Positions 39,164 through 48,128 are shown, counted from the stretch's first letter. The stretch: 64,000 bases of DNA from Candidatus Thiodiazotropha sp. (ex Monitilora ramsayi) (GCA_025655595.1 JAHXIO010000008.1:32830-96829); one strand, 5' to 3'. Notes: generated by a model from the letters alone, not told the origin. Made by a program: numbers and translations.

Positions 39164-39880
39164 TCAGTCAGAAAGATAGTAGGTCACGGTGGAGACCACC
39201 CTCACCCGCTTGATGTGGGGGGTGTTATTGTCCCGGTCACTGATGGAGAACTGTCCCTGCGAGGCCGACTTGATCTTACCCAGACGGCTCTTGGAGTCCG
39301 CCGCGAACTTCTCCGCCACCTCGCGGGCATTCCGGGTCGCCTCTTCAATCATTTCCGGCTTGAGGTCGTTCAGGCCACGGAAGATGAAACTGGTTTTGGC
39401 CTGATAATCCTCACCCATGATCGCGATGCCGAGTCGACCCAACTCCCCCAATGCCTGCTGAGTAGTGCGCACGCGTTCGATATCGTTGGTATAGACACTG
39501 ATGATCGAACTGCCTGAATAACGAAACGGTCCAGTATCGCCGCCGTAGGCCTGGGCCTGCTTATCGATAATCGCCGGCGGCGAGAGAGTGATCTCTTCCC
39601 GCTGGAACCCCTGATCGAGGAGAAACGACACCACCAGTTCGTTCTTCTTCTGCAGATTGGCAACCAGCTCATTGAGATCGTTTGCGGCAACGATGAACTT
39701 GACGGGAAGGATCGCCAGATCCGCCGGCACCTCCCGCTCCGAAAGCCCCTTCACCACCACAGTACGCTCCAGGGCCTTCATCTCGATGAGACCTTTGGAG
39801 AGGGTCATCCCCAACAGGCCCAGCCCGATACAGAAGAGCAGGCCGAAAACGAAGGCGGCACTGATTCGACTTTTTTCCAT
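39164..39880 (-). CDS. SIMPL-domain (DUF541) periplasmic protein
   Basis: 238 aa. One N-terminal membrane anchor or signal segment lies at residues 8-30 (AAFVFGLLFCIGLGLLGMTL). The SIMPL domain begins with VVVKGLSEREVPADLAILPV near 41. It continues with FIFRGLNDLKPEMIEEATRNA and ends in a beta-rich SVTYYL-like stretch. Family members form periplasmic oligomers of unclear function, linked to envelope or oxidative stress. The gene is convergent with the LpxR-like gene. Confidence 0.88.
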   Translation of the reverse strand: MEKSRISAAFVFGLLFCIGLGLLGMTLSKGLIEMKALERTVVVKGLSEREVPADLAILPVKFIVAANDLNELVANLQKKNELVVSFLLDQGFQREEITLSPPAIIDKQAQAYGGDTGPFRYSGSSIISVYTNDIERVRTTQQALGELGRLGIAIMGEDYQAKTSFIFRGLNDLKPEMIEEATRNAREVAEKFAADSKSRLGKIKSASQGQFSISDRDNNTPHIKRVRVVSTVTYYLSD

Positions 39881-39974
39881 GTTGATACCTCAGGCTGTCC
39901 AGGTCGAGCGGATAGGTTTAGCACATATCGAGCGCTGTCGCAGGGAGCGCATCTCTGATTATTGGTTAAAGCCC

Positions 39975-40035
39975 GGTGCGGCAGGGCCGCACCCTACACA
40001 TTGCCATCGCCTGTAGGGTGCGGCCCTGCCGCACC
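39975..40035. repeat. REP-like palindrome pair at the end of thpR
   Basis: Two 23-bp units in opposite orientation lie at 39975-39997 and 40013-40035. The first contains the stop codon of thpR and the second encodes its C-terminal residues. Confidence 0.85.
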
Positions 40036-40575
40036 ATCAGAGGTCGATTCATCCCCCCTACTCAACGGCCAGCGCTGCAGCACCCGATACCTGGGCGCCC
40101 CCTTCTGACCACCCCCCGACACCGCCAACACAAACTCCTCGACCCGCCACTCTATGGTGGGCGCTATCACACCGCTCCGGGATCGCACCGCTTTACGGTG
40201 CAGGGTGACATGGGGTTTGTACTTGCGACGCTCCGGCTCAAAACCGCAGGTTGTCAGATTATTCTTCAAATCGAACACCAGTTGGCTTAAAGGTTCCGGT
40301 GTCCTCTCGGATCCTGCCCAGAGAATCCGTGGGCGAGGCCAGTATCCTGTCTGGTCAAGGTGAAGTGTAAAGGTTGAGCCGACAATGGCATCCGCTGCAT
40401 CCACGATACAGCGCTGCCGGCTATCCGCCACCTGTCCCAGAAAGACCAGCGTCATATGCAGGTCAGCCGACTGGTGAGGTCGTCCTTTGGAAAGCATCTG
40501 ACGGTTAATTGCCGCAAGCTTCTCACGCACCGCTTCATCCGGCCAGAGGGCAAAAAAATACCGACCGTCACTCAT
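39994..40575 (-). CDS. thpR: RNA 2',3'-cyclic phosphodiesterase
   Basis: 193 aa from the ATG at 40575 (MSDGRYFFALWPDEAV). The two HxTx motifs of the 2H phosphoesterase family are present: HMTLVFLG near residue 39 and HVTLHRKA near 128. It opens RNA 2',3'-cyclic phosphates and can ligate tRNA halves in vitro. The last 18 or so residues (DGAAGPHPTGDGNV) are encoded by an inserted REP-like repeat, not by the family core. Its start overlaps the pncC stop by 8 bp. Confidence 0.9.
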   Translation of the reverse strand: MSDGRYFFALWPDEAVREKLAAINRQMLSKGRPHQSADLHMTLVFLGQVADSRQRCIVDAADAIVGSTFTLHLDQTGYWPRPRILWAGSERTPEPLSQLVFDLKNNLTTCGFEPERRKYKPHVTLHRKAVRSRSGVIAPTIEWRVEEFVLAVSGGGQKGAPRYRVLQRWPLSRGDESTSDGAAGPHPTGDGNV

Positions 40576-41062
40576 GCACCATCTCGCTGAGCCGTTCGAG
40601 CAGATAGCGGACAGATTGATGCCGAATTTGTTCACGATCGCCACTGAACCGTTCACGGGCAACTTCCGGCAGGCTACCCCGTCGCTGCCAGGCGAAGCAG
40701 ACAGTGCCGACCGGCTTTTCATCGGATCCGCCGCTGGGACCGGCGATACCGCTGACCGCCAACGCCAGATCTGCACCGCTCTCCTCAAGTGCGCCCTGGA
40801 CCATCTCGGCGACGGTCTCTTCGCTCACCGCCCCGTGATCCTGCAGTGTCGAGCCACGAACCCCCAGCATCGACTGCTTGGCCTCGTTGCTGTAGGTCAC
40901 ATAGCCCCTGTCGAACCAGACGCTGCTGCCGGGGAGATCGGTCAACACCTTGGCCAGCCATCCTCCCGTACAAGACTCCGCCACCGCTAGGCGCTGGCCC
41001 GTCTCGGTCAGCCGTTCAGCGCAACTGACCGTCAGCGCTTTAATCTCGTCACGGTCACCCAT
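40568..41062 (-). CDS. pncC: Nicotinamide-nucleotide amidohydrolase (CinA C-terminal family)
   Basis: 164 aa. It hydrolyses NMN to nicotinate mononucleotide in NAD recycling. The signature AESCTGGWLAKVLTDLPGSS is at residues 28-47 with the catalytic serine in SCTGG. SGIAGPSGGSDEKPVGTV follows near 105. No CinA N-terminal domain is fused. It lies at the downstream end of the phosphoryl-transfer cluster and overlaps thpR. Confidence 0.93.
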   Translation of the reverse strand: MGDRDEIKALTVSCAERLTETGQRLAVAESCTGGWLAKVLTDLPGSSVWFDRGYVTYSNEAKQSMLGVRGSTLQDHGAVSEETVAEMVQGALEESGADLALAVSGIAGPSGGSDEKPVGTVCFAWQRRGSLPEVARERFSGDREQIRHQSVRYLLERLSEMVHE

Positions 41063-41068
41063 GCCAGG

Positions 41069-41344
41069 TCACTTCGTCTTGACCTTGAGGCTCTTACCCT
41101 GCTTCAGCGCCTCCGTCTCCGCCTGCCAGGTGATACGCAGGTTGATTCGATGGCGGTCGGTATCCTGGGTGGCGGTTACTTTGAGCTGCAGCAAACCGTC
41201 CGGATTCAGTACCATCTCGTCCTCCTCGTCACTCAAAGTGAGCTTGCCTTTGGCCACGCCTTGCGTAATGGCTTTGAGAATGGCCTGTATCGACTCCCTG
41301 TCCTGCAGCGATTCGTGGCGGAAATTTTTCTTGCCCTGTCTCAT
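41069..41344 (-). CDS. Amphi-Trp domain protein
   Basis: 91 aa. It matches the amphi-Trp domain pattern: FRHESLQDRESIQAILKAI, then GKLTLSDEEDEMVLNPDGLL, and a closing strand INLRITWQAE with the tryptophan that names the family. The domain is an amphipathic alpha-beta unit of unknown function. It is known to co-occur with an HprK-related kinase and an ATP-grasp protein, both present in this cluster. It lies 13 bp after the metallophosphatase gene and 6 bp before pncC. Confidence 0.85.
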   Translation of the reverse strand: MRQGKKNFRHESLQDRESIQAILKAITQGVAKGKLTLSDEEDEMVLNPDGLLQLKVTATQDTDRHRINLRITWQAETEALKQGKSLKVKTK

Positions 41345-41357
41345 GAAACCTCACTTA

Positions 41358-42740
41358 TCAGACAATGGATTGGGGATCGAATACTTTGATCTGCGGATAG
41401 TCCGTACTGATCCCCATGACCAATCGATCGGGATGGAAAATGGTCACCGCGGCGCCCTCTCCCGCCAATCCCTCTTTTTTGCGGCTGTGGCGGTCGATGG
41501 TGGCATCGCATTCGAAGTTGACCATGCCCTTGCGCAGCATGATGCGCTGGCCGTGATGGCGGTTGTCGTGGCCGTGCACGATCACATGAATCCCCGCATC
41601 GTGCAGCAGCTCAACCCCTTTGTGCGTCAACGGCATGTCCACATCCCGGTATTTGGTGCGGATGGTATTGGCCAGGGGACCATAGTAGAACTCGAAGAAT
41701 TCGTCTTCCACATGCTCCATGAACTGCCGGTTGATATGCTTGACCCCTTTCCGATTGATCAGTTTGGCCGTCCGGTCATCGATACCTGCGTGAACAAAGA
41801 GAAAAGAACCCCGCCGATAGGCGAGCCGCATGCGTTTGAAGAACCAGCTGAACTCCCCCTTTTTGCTGAGAAAGAGGGACTGCCACTTCAGGGCGGCGGC
41901 ATAGACCTGTCTCAGGCTGAGACCGGCAGCCTTACAATCGTTCTCGAACGCATCGATCTTCTCCCGCAGCCGTTTTACCTCTTTGGCCGCGCGCTTGTCC
42001 GGCATGATCCAGCTCGCCAGCTTCGGAAACTCTTTGAACCAACGCTCCGGCGGATAGAGTCGGCGGCGACAGGTACGCGTCGGCGGAATATCTTTGAGTG
42101 CGTCCTTCTCTTGCAGATACTCGTCGGTAATCTCTTTCAGCATCGGGATCGCCTTGCTCCCCATGCGAATAAAAAAATGATCGTGTCTGGGGTCGGGCTC
42201 CATGCCCACGGAACTGATCCCCAGCTTGATACGAATATCGTGATTTCCGGCGAGTAACCGTATCCTGGCACCCTGCTTGATCAAGCGGTGGATCACCCGC
42301 AGCAGTCTCAGGTTGCTGGGCCCTTTGTCGAAGCAGTCCCCGCCGATGACAAAATGGGCTTTTCTGCCGATCGATGTCAGTTTGAGATCGCGATCCTTCT
42401 CCCCCGTCTTCTTGACACCGCCCGAGGCCACCAGCGATGCGATAAAGGCATCCGCATCGGCATGCAGGTCGGAGAAGAAGAAGAGCCGCCTTTTCGGCCA
42501 GCGCCAGGACTCTTTCTGCACCAGATCGCTAAGCAGCCGCGCCGTGGAGTTGTGTTGCCCGCCCTCTTTGGCGACAGATTGCTGTTTCCCCGGCAGCCAT
42601 AGCTCGCTCTGATGCGGCAACTTCGCACCGATCCAAGACACGCCTTTGTAGACAGGCAGGCGCTTACGGTGGAAGCGGCGAACGGCTTTGCGAGAGTCAG
42701 TCCGCAAATGCGTCTCCCTTCCCTCGTACTTTCCACTCAC
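41358..42740 (-). CDS. Calcineurin-like metallophosphoesterase
   Basis: 460 aa from a GTG at 42740; this start is not supported by a good ribosome-binding site and translation may begin later in the basic N-terminal region. The metal-binding motifs are intact: FFFSDLHADADAF, VIGGDCFDKGPSN, LLAGNHDIR, LFVHAGIDDR and VHGHDNRHHG. A helical insert of about 150 residues separates the third and fourth motifs. The substrate is unknown. It overlaps the upstream histidine phosphatase gene by 44 bp and belongs to the same operon. Confidence 0.86.
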   Translation of the reverse strand: MSGKYEGRETHLRTDSRKAVRRFHRKRLPVYKGVSWIGAKLPHQSELWLPGKQQSVAKEGGQHNSTARLLSDLVQKESWRWPKRRLFFFSDLHADADAFIASLVASGGVKKTGEKDRDLKLTSIGRKAHFVIGGDCFDKGPSNLRLLRVIHRLIKQGARIRLLAGNHDIRIKLGISSVGMEPDPRHDHFFIRMGSKAIPMLKEITDEYLQEKDALKDIPPTRTCRRRLYPPERWFKEFPKLASWIMPDKRAAKEVKRLREKIDAFENDCKAAGLSLRQVYAAALKWQSLFLSKKGEFSWFFKRMRLAYRRGSFLFVHAGIDDRTAKLINRKGVKHINRQFMEHVEDEFFEFYYGPLANTIRTKYRDVDMPLTHKGVELLHDAGIHVIVHGHDNRHHGQRIMLRKGMVNFECDATIDRHSRKKEGLAGEGAAVTIFHPDRLVMGISTDYPQIKVFDPQSIV

Positions 42741-43410
42741 CGGTCAGGTGGTGCCAGTCACCCACAAAGCGCCGCTCGATAAATACCGGCCGACAGTGAT
42801 GCATACTCAGGGCGGCGATCTGCTCGTAGGCCATAACGCCCAATTTATGGGCTGCATGACGAAAGGCTGCCCCATGCCCCACGAACAGCTTCACCGTATC
42901 CCGCTCCACCTCCGTCTGCAGTTCGGCGAGCCGGTTGTCGATATGGGTGGCGACCCGCTGTCCCGCCTCCATGAGCGATTCGGCGCCCTGCAGCGGGAGC
43001 CGGAAGTGGCTGTTGGATTTCCAATCTTCGGGTAGCCCATGGCAGCGGGGATCCGACGCCATCACCTGTTCGATCTGTCGGCGGGTCAGGTTGCATCCGG
43101 CACCGAGACTGCGTTCGGCCAGGGCATCGAACTCTGCGATCTCGGTCGTTTGGGAGGTGGTCCTTAAGAGTCCCTGCCGGACCACATCCGCCGTCTGCCA
43201 TCCGCGCAGCAAACGTGAACTGTCGATCACCGGATGCAGGTGCCAGCCGAACATGGTGAGCACCCGCTGCATCAGACCCACCGCCCTTTGCGCCTGTTGA
43301 ATGCCTGTCTCGGTGAGGGGAAAGGGCTGCAGGGCGCTGGGGGTATTGGGTAATTGATGATAATCACCATGTCGCAGTAGCGCGGCTATCACTTTCGGTG
43401 CCTGGCTCAT
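42697..43410 (-). CDS. Histidine phosphatase family protein
   Basis: 237 aa from the ATG at 43410; a GTG four codons upstream is possible. The phosphate-pocket motif ALLRHGDYHQLPN is near the N-terminus. The second catalytic histidine is in LFVGHGAAFRHAAHKLG, and the protein ends GDWHHLTGEWKV. Members dephosphorylate phospho-sugars or phospho-histidine. The substrate is unknown. It follows a 19-bp REP-like palindrome and overlaps the metallophosphatase. Confidence 0.87.
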   Translation of the reverse strand: MSQAPKVIAALLRHGDYHQLPNTPSALQPFPLTETGIQQAQRAVGLMQRVLTMFGWHLHPVIDSSRLLRGWQTADVVRQGLLRTTSQTTEIAEFDALAERSLGAGCNLTRRQIEQVMASDPRCHGLPEDWKSNSHFRLPLQGAESLMEAGQRVATHIDNRLAELQTEVERDTVKLFVGHGAAFRHAAHKLGVMAYEQIAALSMHHCRPVFIERRFVGDWHHLTGEWKVRGKGDAFAD

Positions 43411-43460
43411 TTCCAACCACACTCCATTTGGGTCACTTCACACATCTTTTATTCCATCAT

Positions 43461-43479
43461 GGTGCGGCCTTGCCGCACC
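43461..43479. repeat. REP-like palindrome (single unit)
   Basis: A 19-bp near-perfect palindrome (GGTGCGGCCTTGCCGCACC) lies in the 108-bp gap between two genes of the phosphoryl-transfer cluster. It is one unit of the dispersed family. Confidence 0.8.
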
Positions 43480-43518
43480 GATTAAGTCATATCCATTCGG
43501 AGCCTGACAACAGAAGCA

Positions 43519-44484
43519 TCAACTCCCCAACTGCTCCGCCAATGCCTGAATCATCGGCTTCAATTCCTCCTGCTTGACCCTTTTCATCGCCTGCTTGGGC
43601 GTCAGCCATTCACGTCCACGGTGGTTCTCTTCCCACTCCGCCTCGGGAATGATCTCGGTCACCGCCATGGGATAGACCTGTACCGTACATTCGGCGCCCC
43701 ACTTCTCGTAGCGGTAGCTACCCAGGGCCTCCTCTCCGACCTCTCCTTTCACCCCCGCCTCTTCAAAAGCCTCCTTGGCGGCGGATGCCTGCAGGCTGGT
43801 CGCCGGATCGCTCACGCCCTTGGGCACTACCCAGTGTTTCATCTTGCTCGATCTCACCACCAGGATCTCCAGCTGCCCCTCGTTGATACGATAGGGAATA
43901 ACCGATGATTGGCGATAGTAGTAGGCAGGACGGTCGCGGAGTTCCTTCCCCTTATGATCAGGGAAAGGAAACTGCTTCGGCAGACTACTGGCCCGGGTAA
44001 TGCCGATGAGCTGGCCGTCGCCCGATTTGAGACCGTCCCACTCATCCGGCAGTTCGATCACCGCCAGGGTGGCGGTGGGCAGCAGCTTGCCGTCGCTGGG
44101 CAGAGGGATATGCTGACCGACCAGATACTCAGTCAGCTCCTCCAGACCGGGGTTATGGCCAACCAGCATCACCCGTTGCGGCCCTGCCGGCACGTCAGCC
44201 AGGACTCTCATCAGATCATCCACCCGGGCCGCATAGATGCGCCGGTCACGGGCGATGGAGCGAGCATTGAGCCCCATCGCCTTGACTGCCTTCTGCGCGG
44301 TTGTGATCGCACGCTCCGCGGGAGAGCTGATCACCAGGTCGGGCAGCAGCTCCTGTTGCAGCAACCAGACGCCCATTCGTTGGGCGCCGCGTTTGCCCCG
44401 GTCTTTCAGGGGCCTGGCGAAATCCTCCACCTGTTCGCTCCAGTCCGACTTCCCGTGTCTGAGCAGCATGAGTTCTCTTGGCAT
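43519..44484 (-). CDS. SixA-type histidine phosphatase / Nudix hydrolase fusion
   Basis: 321 aa with two catalytic domains. Residues 1-150 are a SixA phosphatase: LMLLRHGKSDWS (R9-H10-G11), VISSPAERAITTAQ and LVGHNPGLEELTEYL. Residues 180-321 are a Nudix domain starting SSVIPYRINEGQLEILVV. Its Nudix box reads PKGVSDPATSLQASAAKEAF followed by EEAGV, so the first box glutamate is replaced by Thr while the EE pair is intact. The pairing suits stepwise removal of pyrophosphate and phosphate groups from one compound. It is part of the HprK/ATP-grasp operon. Confidence 0.88.
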   Translation of the reverse strand: MPRELMLLRHGKSDWSEQVEDFARPLKDRGKRGAQRMGVWLLQQELLPDLVISSPAERAITTAQKAVKAMGLNARSIARDRRIYAARVDDLMRVLADVPAGPQRVMLVGHNPGLEELTEYLVGQHIPLPSDGKLLPTATLAVIELPDEWDGLKSGDGQLIGITRASSLPKQFPFPDHKGKELRDRPAYYYRQSSVIPYRINEGQLEILVVRSSKMKHWVVPKGVSDPATSLQASAAKEAFEEAGVKGEVGEEALGSYRYEKWGAECTVQVYPMAVTEIIPEAEWEENHRGREWLTPKQAMKRVKQEELKPMIQALAEQLGS

Positions 44485-44506
44485 TCTTTTTATACCCTCT
44501 CAAACA

Positions 44507-45619
44507 TCACCATTGTTTAAAGCAGATCTCTCTCAGTTGGGCGAAATCCATTCGTCCCGTAACCTCGAAGACTTCAACGTCTTTGAGTAAGTGTAGATAA
44601 GCCGCCTCGGGCAAGGGGTCGTCATCCCTGAGAAAGCGTCCCGACCGATACTGATAGAAGGGACCGGGGGACTTCATCAGGGCGGGCAGCAGATCCCTTC
44701 TCTCTGACAGGTCGACCGGCTTCAAGGTGACCGGCTTCTCTGCCGTGAGCGACCAGTTGAGGATCAACAGCCCGTCCAGGGTCACGGGTGTCGAGGTATC
44801 GATGCGCTGCGGACCGTAGAGTCTCGCCACATCCACATCGTACTTCTCCTCCAGGTCCCACAGCGCCTGCCTCGGCAACTTATGCAGCTCATTCTGTCTC
44901 TGCTGGGGAATCAGTTGGGCGAGTCTGGGATTGTTGATCACCGTACCCGGATTGATTCGCGGCAACTTGGGAATGCCCACCGCCTCTACCATCCCATCCC
45001 CGGCCCGCAGGAAGAGCCTGTCGTTAGTCAGATAACAGCTCTTGGGATGCTCCATCAGATGGAGCATCAGGGTCGATTTGCCATTGCCGGAAAACCCTGC
45101 GATCGCCACTGTGGAAGTCCCCAGGCGCAGGCCTGCGGCGTGGCAGATCAGCCAATCCCGATGCTGTAGCCGGTTCATCACCTGCGAGTTGATGAAGTTG
45201 ATCAGCTGATTGTCGTTGGCCAGGCAGGGACCCGCGGCAATGCGGTGGGATTCGCTCTGCAGAAAGAGCATGCCGGTGCGCACCTTCAGCACCAACCGCC
45301 CGTCCGGCAGATCGAGATAGGCGTCCTTGCGTCCCTTTTTACCGGGCTCGCGTCGCCAGTCCTTGAATGGCAGATGGCCGTCCAACACCTCATGATCGAT
45401 GGCGATGATCTCCATCTGCTCTGTCGTCGGTCTGTCCACCAGGTGTGAGAAGTAGTCAGCCAACCGCTCAAGCAAATGCCTGCTGTTTGACCTGATCACC
45501 AATTCCAGATCGCCGACGGAGACTTTCAATGGGTTGTCGCAGAGGACGGCCTCGCGCATCATCAGCGGCACCAGATCGGCAACACTTTTCGGTAATGGCC
45601 ATTGGTAAGCACCGCTCAC
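44507..45619 (-). CDS. HprK-related kinase B
   Basis: 370 aa. The C-terminal 220 residues resemble the HPr kinase/phosphorylase fold. The Walker A loop is AGFSGNGKSTLMLHL with GNGKST at 178-183, followed by the conserved LTNDRLFLR strand. The N-terminal 150 residues form a separate domain. There is no HPr gene here, so the target is not the PTS protein by context. Its start overlaps the ATP-grasp gene stop as ATGA (45616-45619). Together with the amphi-Trp protein and ATP-grasp it defines the GAK-type locus. Confidence 0.86.
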   Translation of the reverse strand: MSGAYQWPLPKSVADLVPLMMREAVLCDNPLKVSVGDLELVIRSNSRHLLERLADYFSHLVDRPTTEQMEIIAIDHEVLDGHLPFKDWRREPGKKGRKDAYLDLPDGRLVLKVRTGMLFLQSESHRIAAGPCLANDNQLINFINSQVMNRLQHRDWLICHAAGLRLGTSTVAIAGFSGNGKSTLMLHLMEHPKSCYLTNDRLFLRAGDGMVEAVGIPKLPRINPGTVINNPRLAQLIPQQRQNELHKLPRQALWDLEEKYDVDVARLYGPQRIDTSTPVTLDGLLILNWSLTAEKPVTLKPVDLSERRDLLPALMKSPGPFYQYRSGRFLRDDDPLPEAAYLHLLKDVEVFEVTGRMDFAQLREICFKQW

Positions 45620-46506
45620 TTGTCGATCTCCTTCAGGATGTAGGCCGCATAGCGGGCGGCGGCGTCGATGCCGATGCCTTTCAAGGCACCGTGGAAGCCA
45701 CCGAACGCGGAGACCTCAAAGACCACCGGTCCCTGCTCCGTCTCCGCCACATCGACGGTGGTGAAGTCGAGGTTGAAGATCGCCTGCGCCCTGGTGGCCA
45801 ACGCCACCAGCTCATCGCTGGCGTCATAATTGGCGTAGTGACCGCCACTGAGAATGGTAGTGTTCCAGGCCCCGGCACGGCCGACCCGGGCATAGGTCCC
45901 CTGATACTCACCACCGAGAAAGACCATGCCCAGGTCCTGTCCCGGCAGATGGAGTTTTTTCTGGATATACATCACCGGGTTCTCGGCGCTGAAGGCCTCG
46001 ATCTCCTCCTGCATCCTGACGGGGCCGTCGTGGGTGTCGATCAGCGTCATGCCCCTGGCCTTGGTGGAGAAGAGCGGCTTGAAGACCGCCGACTCGAAAT
46101 CCCACACCGCCGAGGTGGCCGACGCCAGGCTCTCGGTCACCCGGGTCTCCGGAATCGGTATCCCCGCATTGTGGAGCGACACGGTACAACTGAGTCGGTT
46201 GATCAGCCGGATCATCGACTCCACCGGGCTGAAGACCCGCACCCCGGCCCGCTCCAGCATACGCAGCATCTCGAGCCGGTCGAGCACGTCGGGACTGTAG
46301 ACCTGGCTGATCTTTTTCACCACCAGGGCGTCGAGTTGAGTCAGCTTCCAGTCGTGGTAGTAGAGATCGCCGGTATCGAGTTGGGCGTTGACATCGGCCA
46401 TGTCGATGACCAGGCGAAAGCCGGTTTGCGCCTCGATCGCATCGGCGAGCGCCTCGGTCGACCATTTGCCGGGAATACCGACCACACCGATTCTGGGTTT
46501 AGCCAA
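45616..46506 (-). CDS. ATP-grasp enzyme of the GAK type
   Basis: 296 aa, RimK/ITPK-like ATP-grasp fold. The N-terminal domain begins KPRIGVVGIPGKWSTEALAD. The ATP-binding lysine region is ESAVFKPLFSTKARGMTLID near 138-157. The metal-binding acidic residues lie in FTTVDVAETEQGPVVFEVSA near 248-268. Such enzymes ligate a carboxylate to an amine or phosphorylate a small molecule. The substrate is unknown. It overlaps the downstream kinase (4 bp) and the upstream PhoU-like/APH gene (8 bp), so all three are co-translated. Confidence 0.87.
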   Translation of the reverse strand: MAKPRIGVVGIPGKWSTEALADAIEAQTGFRLVIDMADVNAQLDTGDLYYHDWKLTQLDALVVKKISQVYSPDVLDRLEMLRMLERAGVRVFSPVESMIRLINRLSCTVSLHNAGIPIPETRVTESLASATSAVWDFESAVFKPLFSTKARGMTLIDTHDGPVRMQEEIEAFSAENPVMYIQKKLHLPGQDLGMVFLGGEYQGTYARVGRAGAWNTTILSGGHYANYDASDELVALATRAQAIFNLDFTTVDVAETEQGPVVFEVSAFGGFHGALKGIGIDAAARYAAYILKEIDK

Positions 46507-48127
46507 CGAATATCTCCTGGATGGGGGTTTTAAAGGTTTTGCGTTCCGCCTCCGCCGCCAGCAGCCGTTCCATCAGATAGATGGCGCGCAGGAACATGGC
46601 GCGGGAGAGCGACTTGTCGAGAATGAATCGTGTGGAGGTGGTGAAGGAGCGTATCAGCCCCAATGCCAGCCTGACTTCGAAATCCTCGTCATCTTGCTTG
46701 CGGGCGAAGTCCCGGGTAAACCGGTAGAAGGCGTGGCAGAGTTCCACAATCCGCCGCCGCACTCTGGGTTCGAAGACCTGCAGCCGGTAGTTGGAGACCA
46801 TGAAGACGGTGACATCCTGCAGATAGTCCATATAGCGGGAGCGGTGCAGATCGATGAAGTTGATACGCCCCTCCCCTGGATCGTAGATGATGTTGTCCAC
46901 GTTGAAGTCACCGTGAATATAGACCGAAAAGGGCGTCTTCACAGAGGCTTCGAGCCGCTCCGTCTTCTCCAGCAACTGATCGAATGAAGCCAGCTTGGCG
47001 GCGCCGATGCGGCTTGCCGATTGATTGAACTCCGGATGGACGGTGTAGACGGTCTCCATGCGCTTGGCCAGTTGCTTCATGTAGCCGGCAGCGACCGGCT
47101 TCTTGCTTCGGGTCTCAATCCAGATACGTTTGAGAGTCCGGGTCAGATGGTCGAAGGCCTCCTGCAACAGCTTGTCGGAACCGTGCAGCAGGATCTGCTC
47201 GAAGGTCTCCCCCGCCAGGTGTTCCACCAGCAGCGCCGCCGACTCACCCTGCTTGTGATAGGAGAGGATCTTCGGCGCCAGGCCGGGGATGATCTCGTGC
47301 CAGTCCTTGACCCGCGCCCGCTCCTCTTTCAGCTTGCGCTTCTGTCCGTCCTTGAAGATGGCGTCATAGCCATCACCGCCCGCGGAGACCCCGCTGATAG
47401 CGCTGCCGGAACGCGTCTCGGCAATCTTCTCCACCGAGACCTGGTCGATATCGTCAACTGACGAGAGCTGATCGATGGAGGCGTTCAGTGCATGATAACG
47501 TTCGGTGTTGAAGTGCTGCCCCATGGCGTCGGAGATGATCGCCTCGCTGATACGCAACAGGGCGCCGCCCATCTGTTCGATACGATGGGCCAGCAGGATC
47601 AGAGAGATACGATCCGCCGGTCGCTTCTCCTTCTTCAGCGAACGGATACTTTGGCTGAGTTGCTTCTGATAGGCCTGATCCAGGTGCTGCTCCACCTTGC
47701 CGATCTTCAAGGCCCGGCGGGTGTCCTTCTCCTCCAGGGCGGGTTCGATCCACTCCACCCCGTTACTGACCCGGTCGAGCATCTCCAGATAGTCCTTCAC
47801 CTTGAGCTGACCTTTATCCTGCAGGTGGCTCCCCTGCAGCACCGCATCGCGGCACAGCTCGGCGATCCGCTCCAACTGGGTGGCGATCGCCTCCACCGCA
47901 CGGAAGCGCTGTGGGTCCGCCTCCTCATCCTTACTCGAGGCCAATGCCCGCAGGCAGTGGTTGTGAATACTCAGGCGGAGATTCTCCACATAACCCTGAC
48001 GATCGATCAGACGTGTGGGAATGCCGGCCGTAGGCAGGGTGAGATACTCCTTCAATAGACCCAGGTGAGCGTCAGTCTCCGCCAGCAGGAAGTGAAGATT
48101 CTCCCGAATGCTCTTCGGCAGTGTCAT
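46499..48127 (-). CDS. PhoU-like domain fused to an APH-type small-molecule kinase
   Basis: 542 aa. Residues 40-225 are all-helical and carry two PhoU-like signatures about 110 residues apart: AIATQLERIAELCRDAVLQG and LAHRIEQMGGALLRISEAII. Residues 255-530 are an aminoglycoside-phosphotransferase/choline-kinase domain. Its catalytic loop is VYIHGDFNVDNIIYD (H405-G-D407) and its metal motif FIDLHR follows. The PhoU-like assignment rests on pattern only. It lies between the Nudix gene and the ATP-grasp gene with an 8-bp overlap to the latter. Confidence 0.78.
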   Translation of the reverse strand: MTLPKSIRENLHFLLAETDAHLGLLKEYLTLPTAGIPTRLIDRQGYVENLRLSIHNHCLRALASSKDEEADPQRFRAVEAIATQLERIAELCRDAVLQGSHLQDKGQLKVKDYLEMLDRVSNGVEWIEPALEEKDTRRALKIGKVEQHLDQAYQKQLSQSIRSLKKEKRPADRISLILLAHRIEQMGGALLRISEAIISDAMGQHFNTERYHALNASIDQLSSVDDIDQVSVEKIAETRSGSAISGVSAGGDGYDAIFKDGQKRKLKEERARVKDWHEIIPGLAPKILSYHKQGESAALLVEHLAGETFEQILLHGSDKLLQEAFDHLTRTLKRIWIETRSKKPVAAGYMKQLAKRMETVYTVHPEFNQSASRIGAAKLASFDQLLEKTERLEASVKTPFSVYIHGDFNVDNIIYDPGEGRINFIDLHRSRYMDYLQDVTVFMVSNYRLQVFEPRVRRRIVELCHAFYRFTRDFARKQDDEDFEVRLALGLIRSFTTSTRFILDKSLSRAMFLRAIYLMERLLAAEAERKTFKTPIQEIFVG

Positions 48128-48128
48128 C

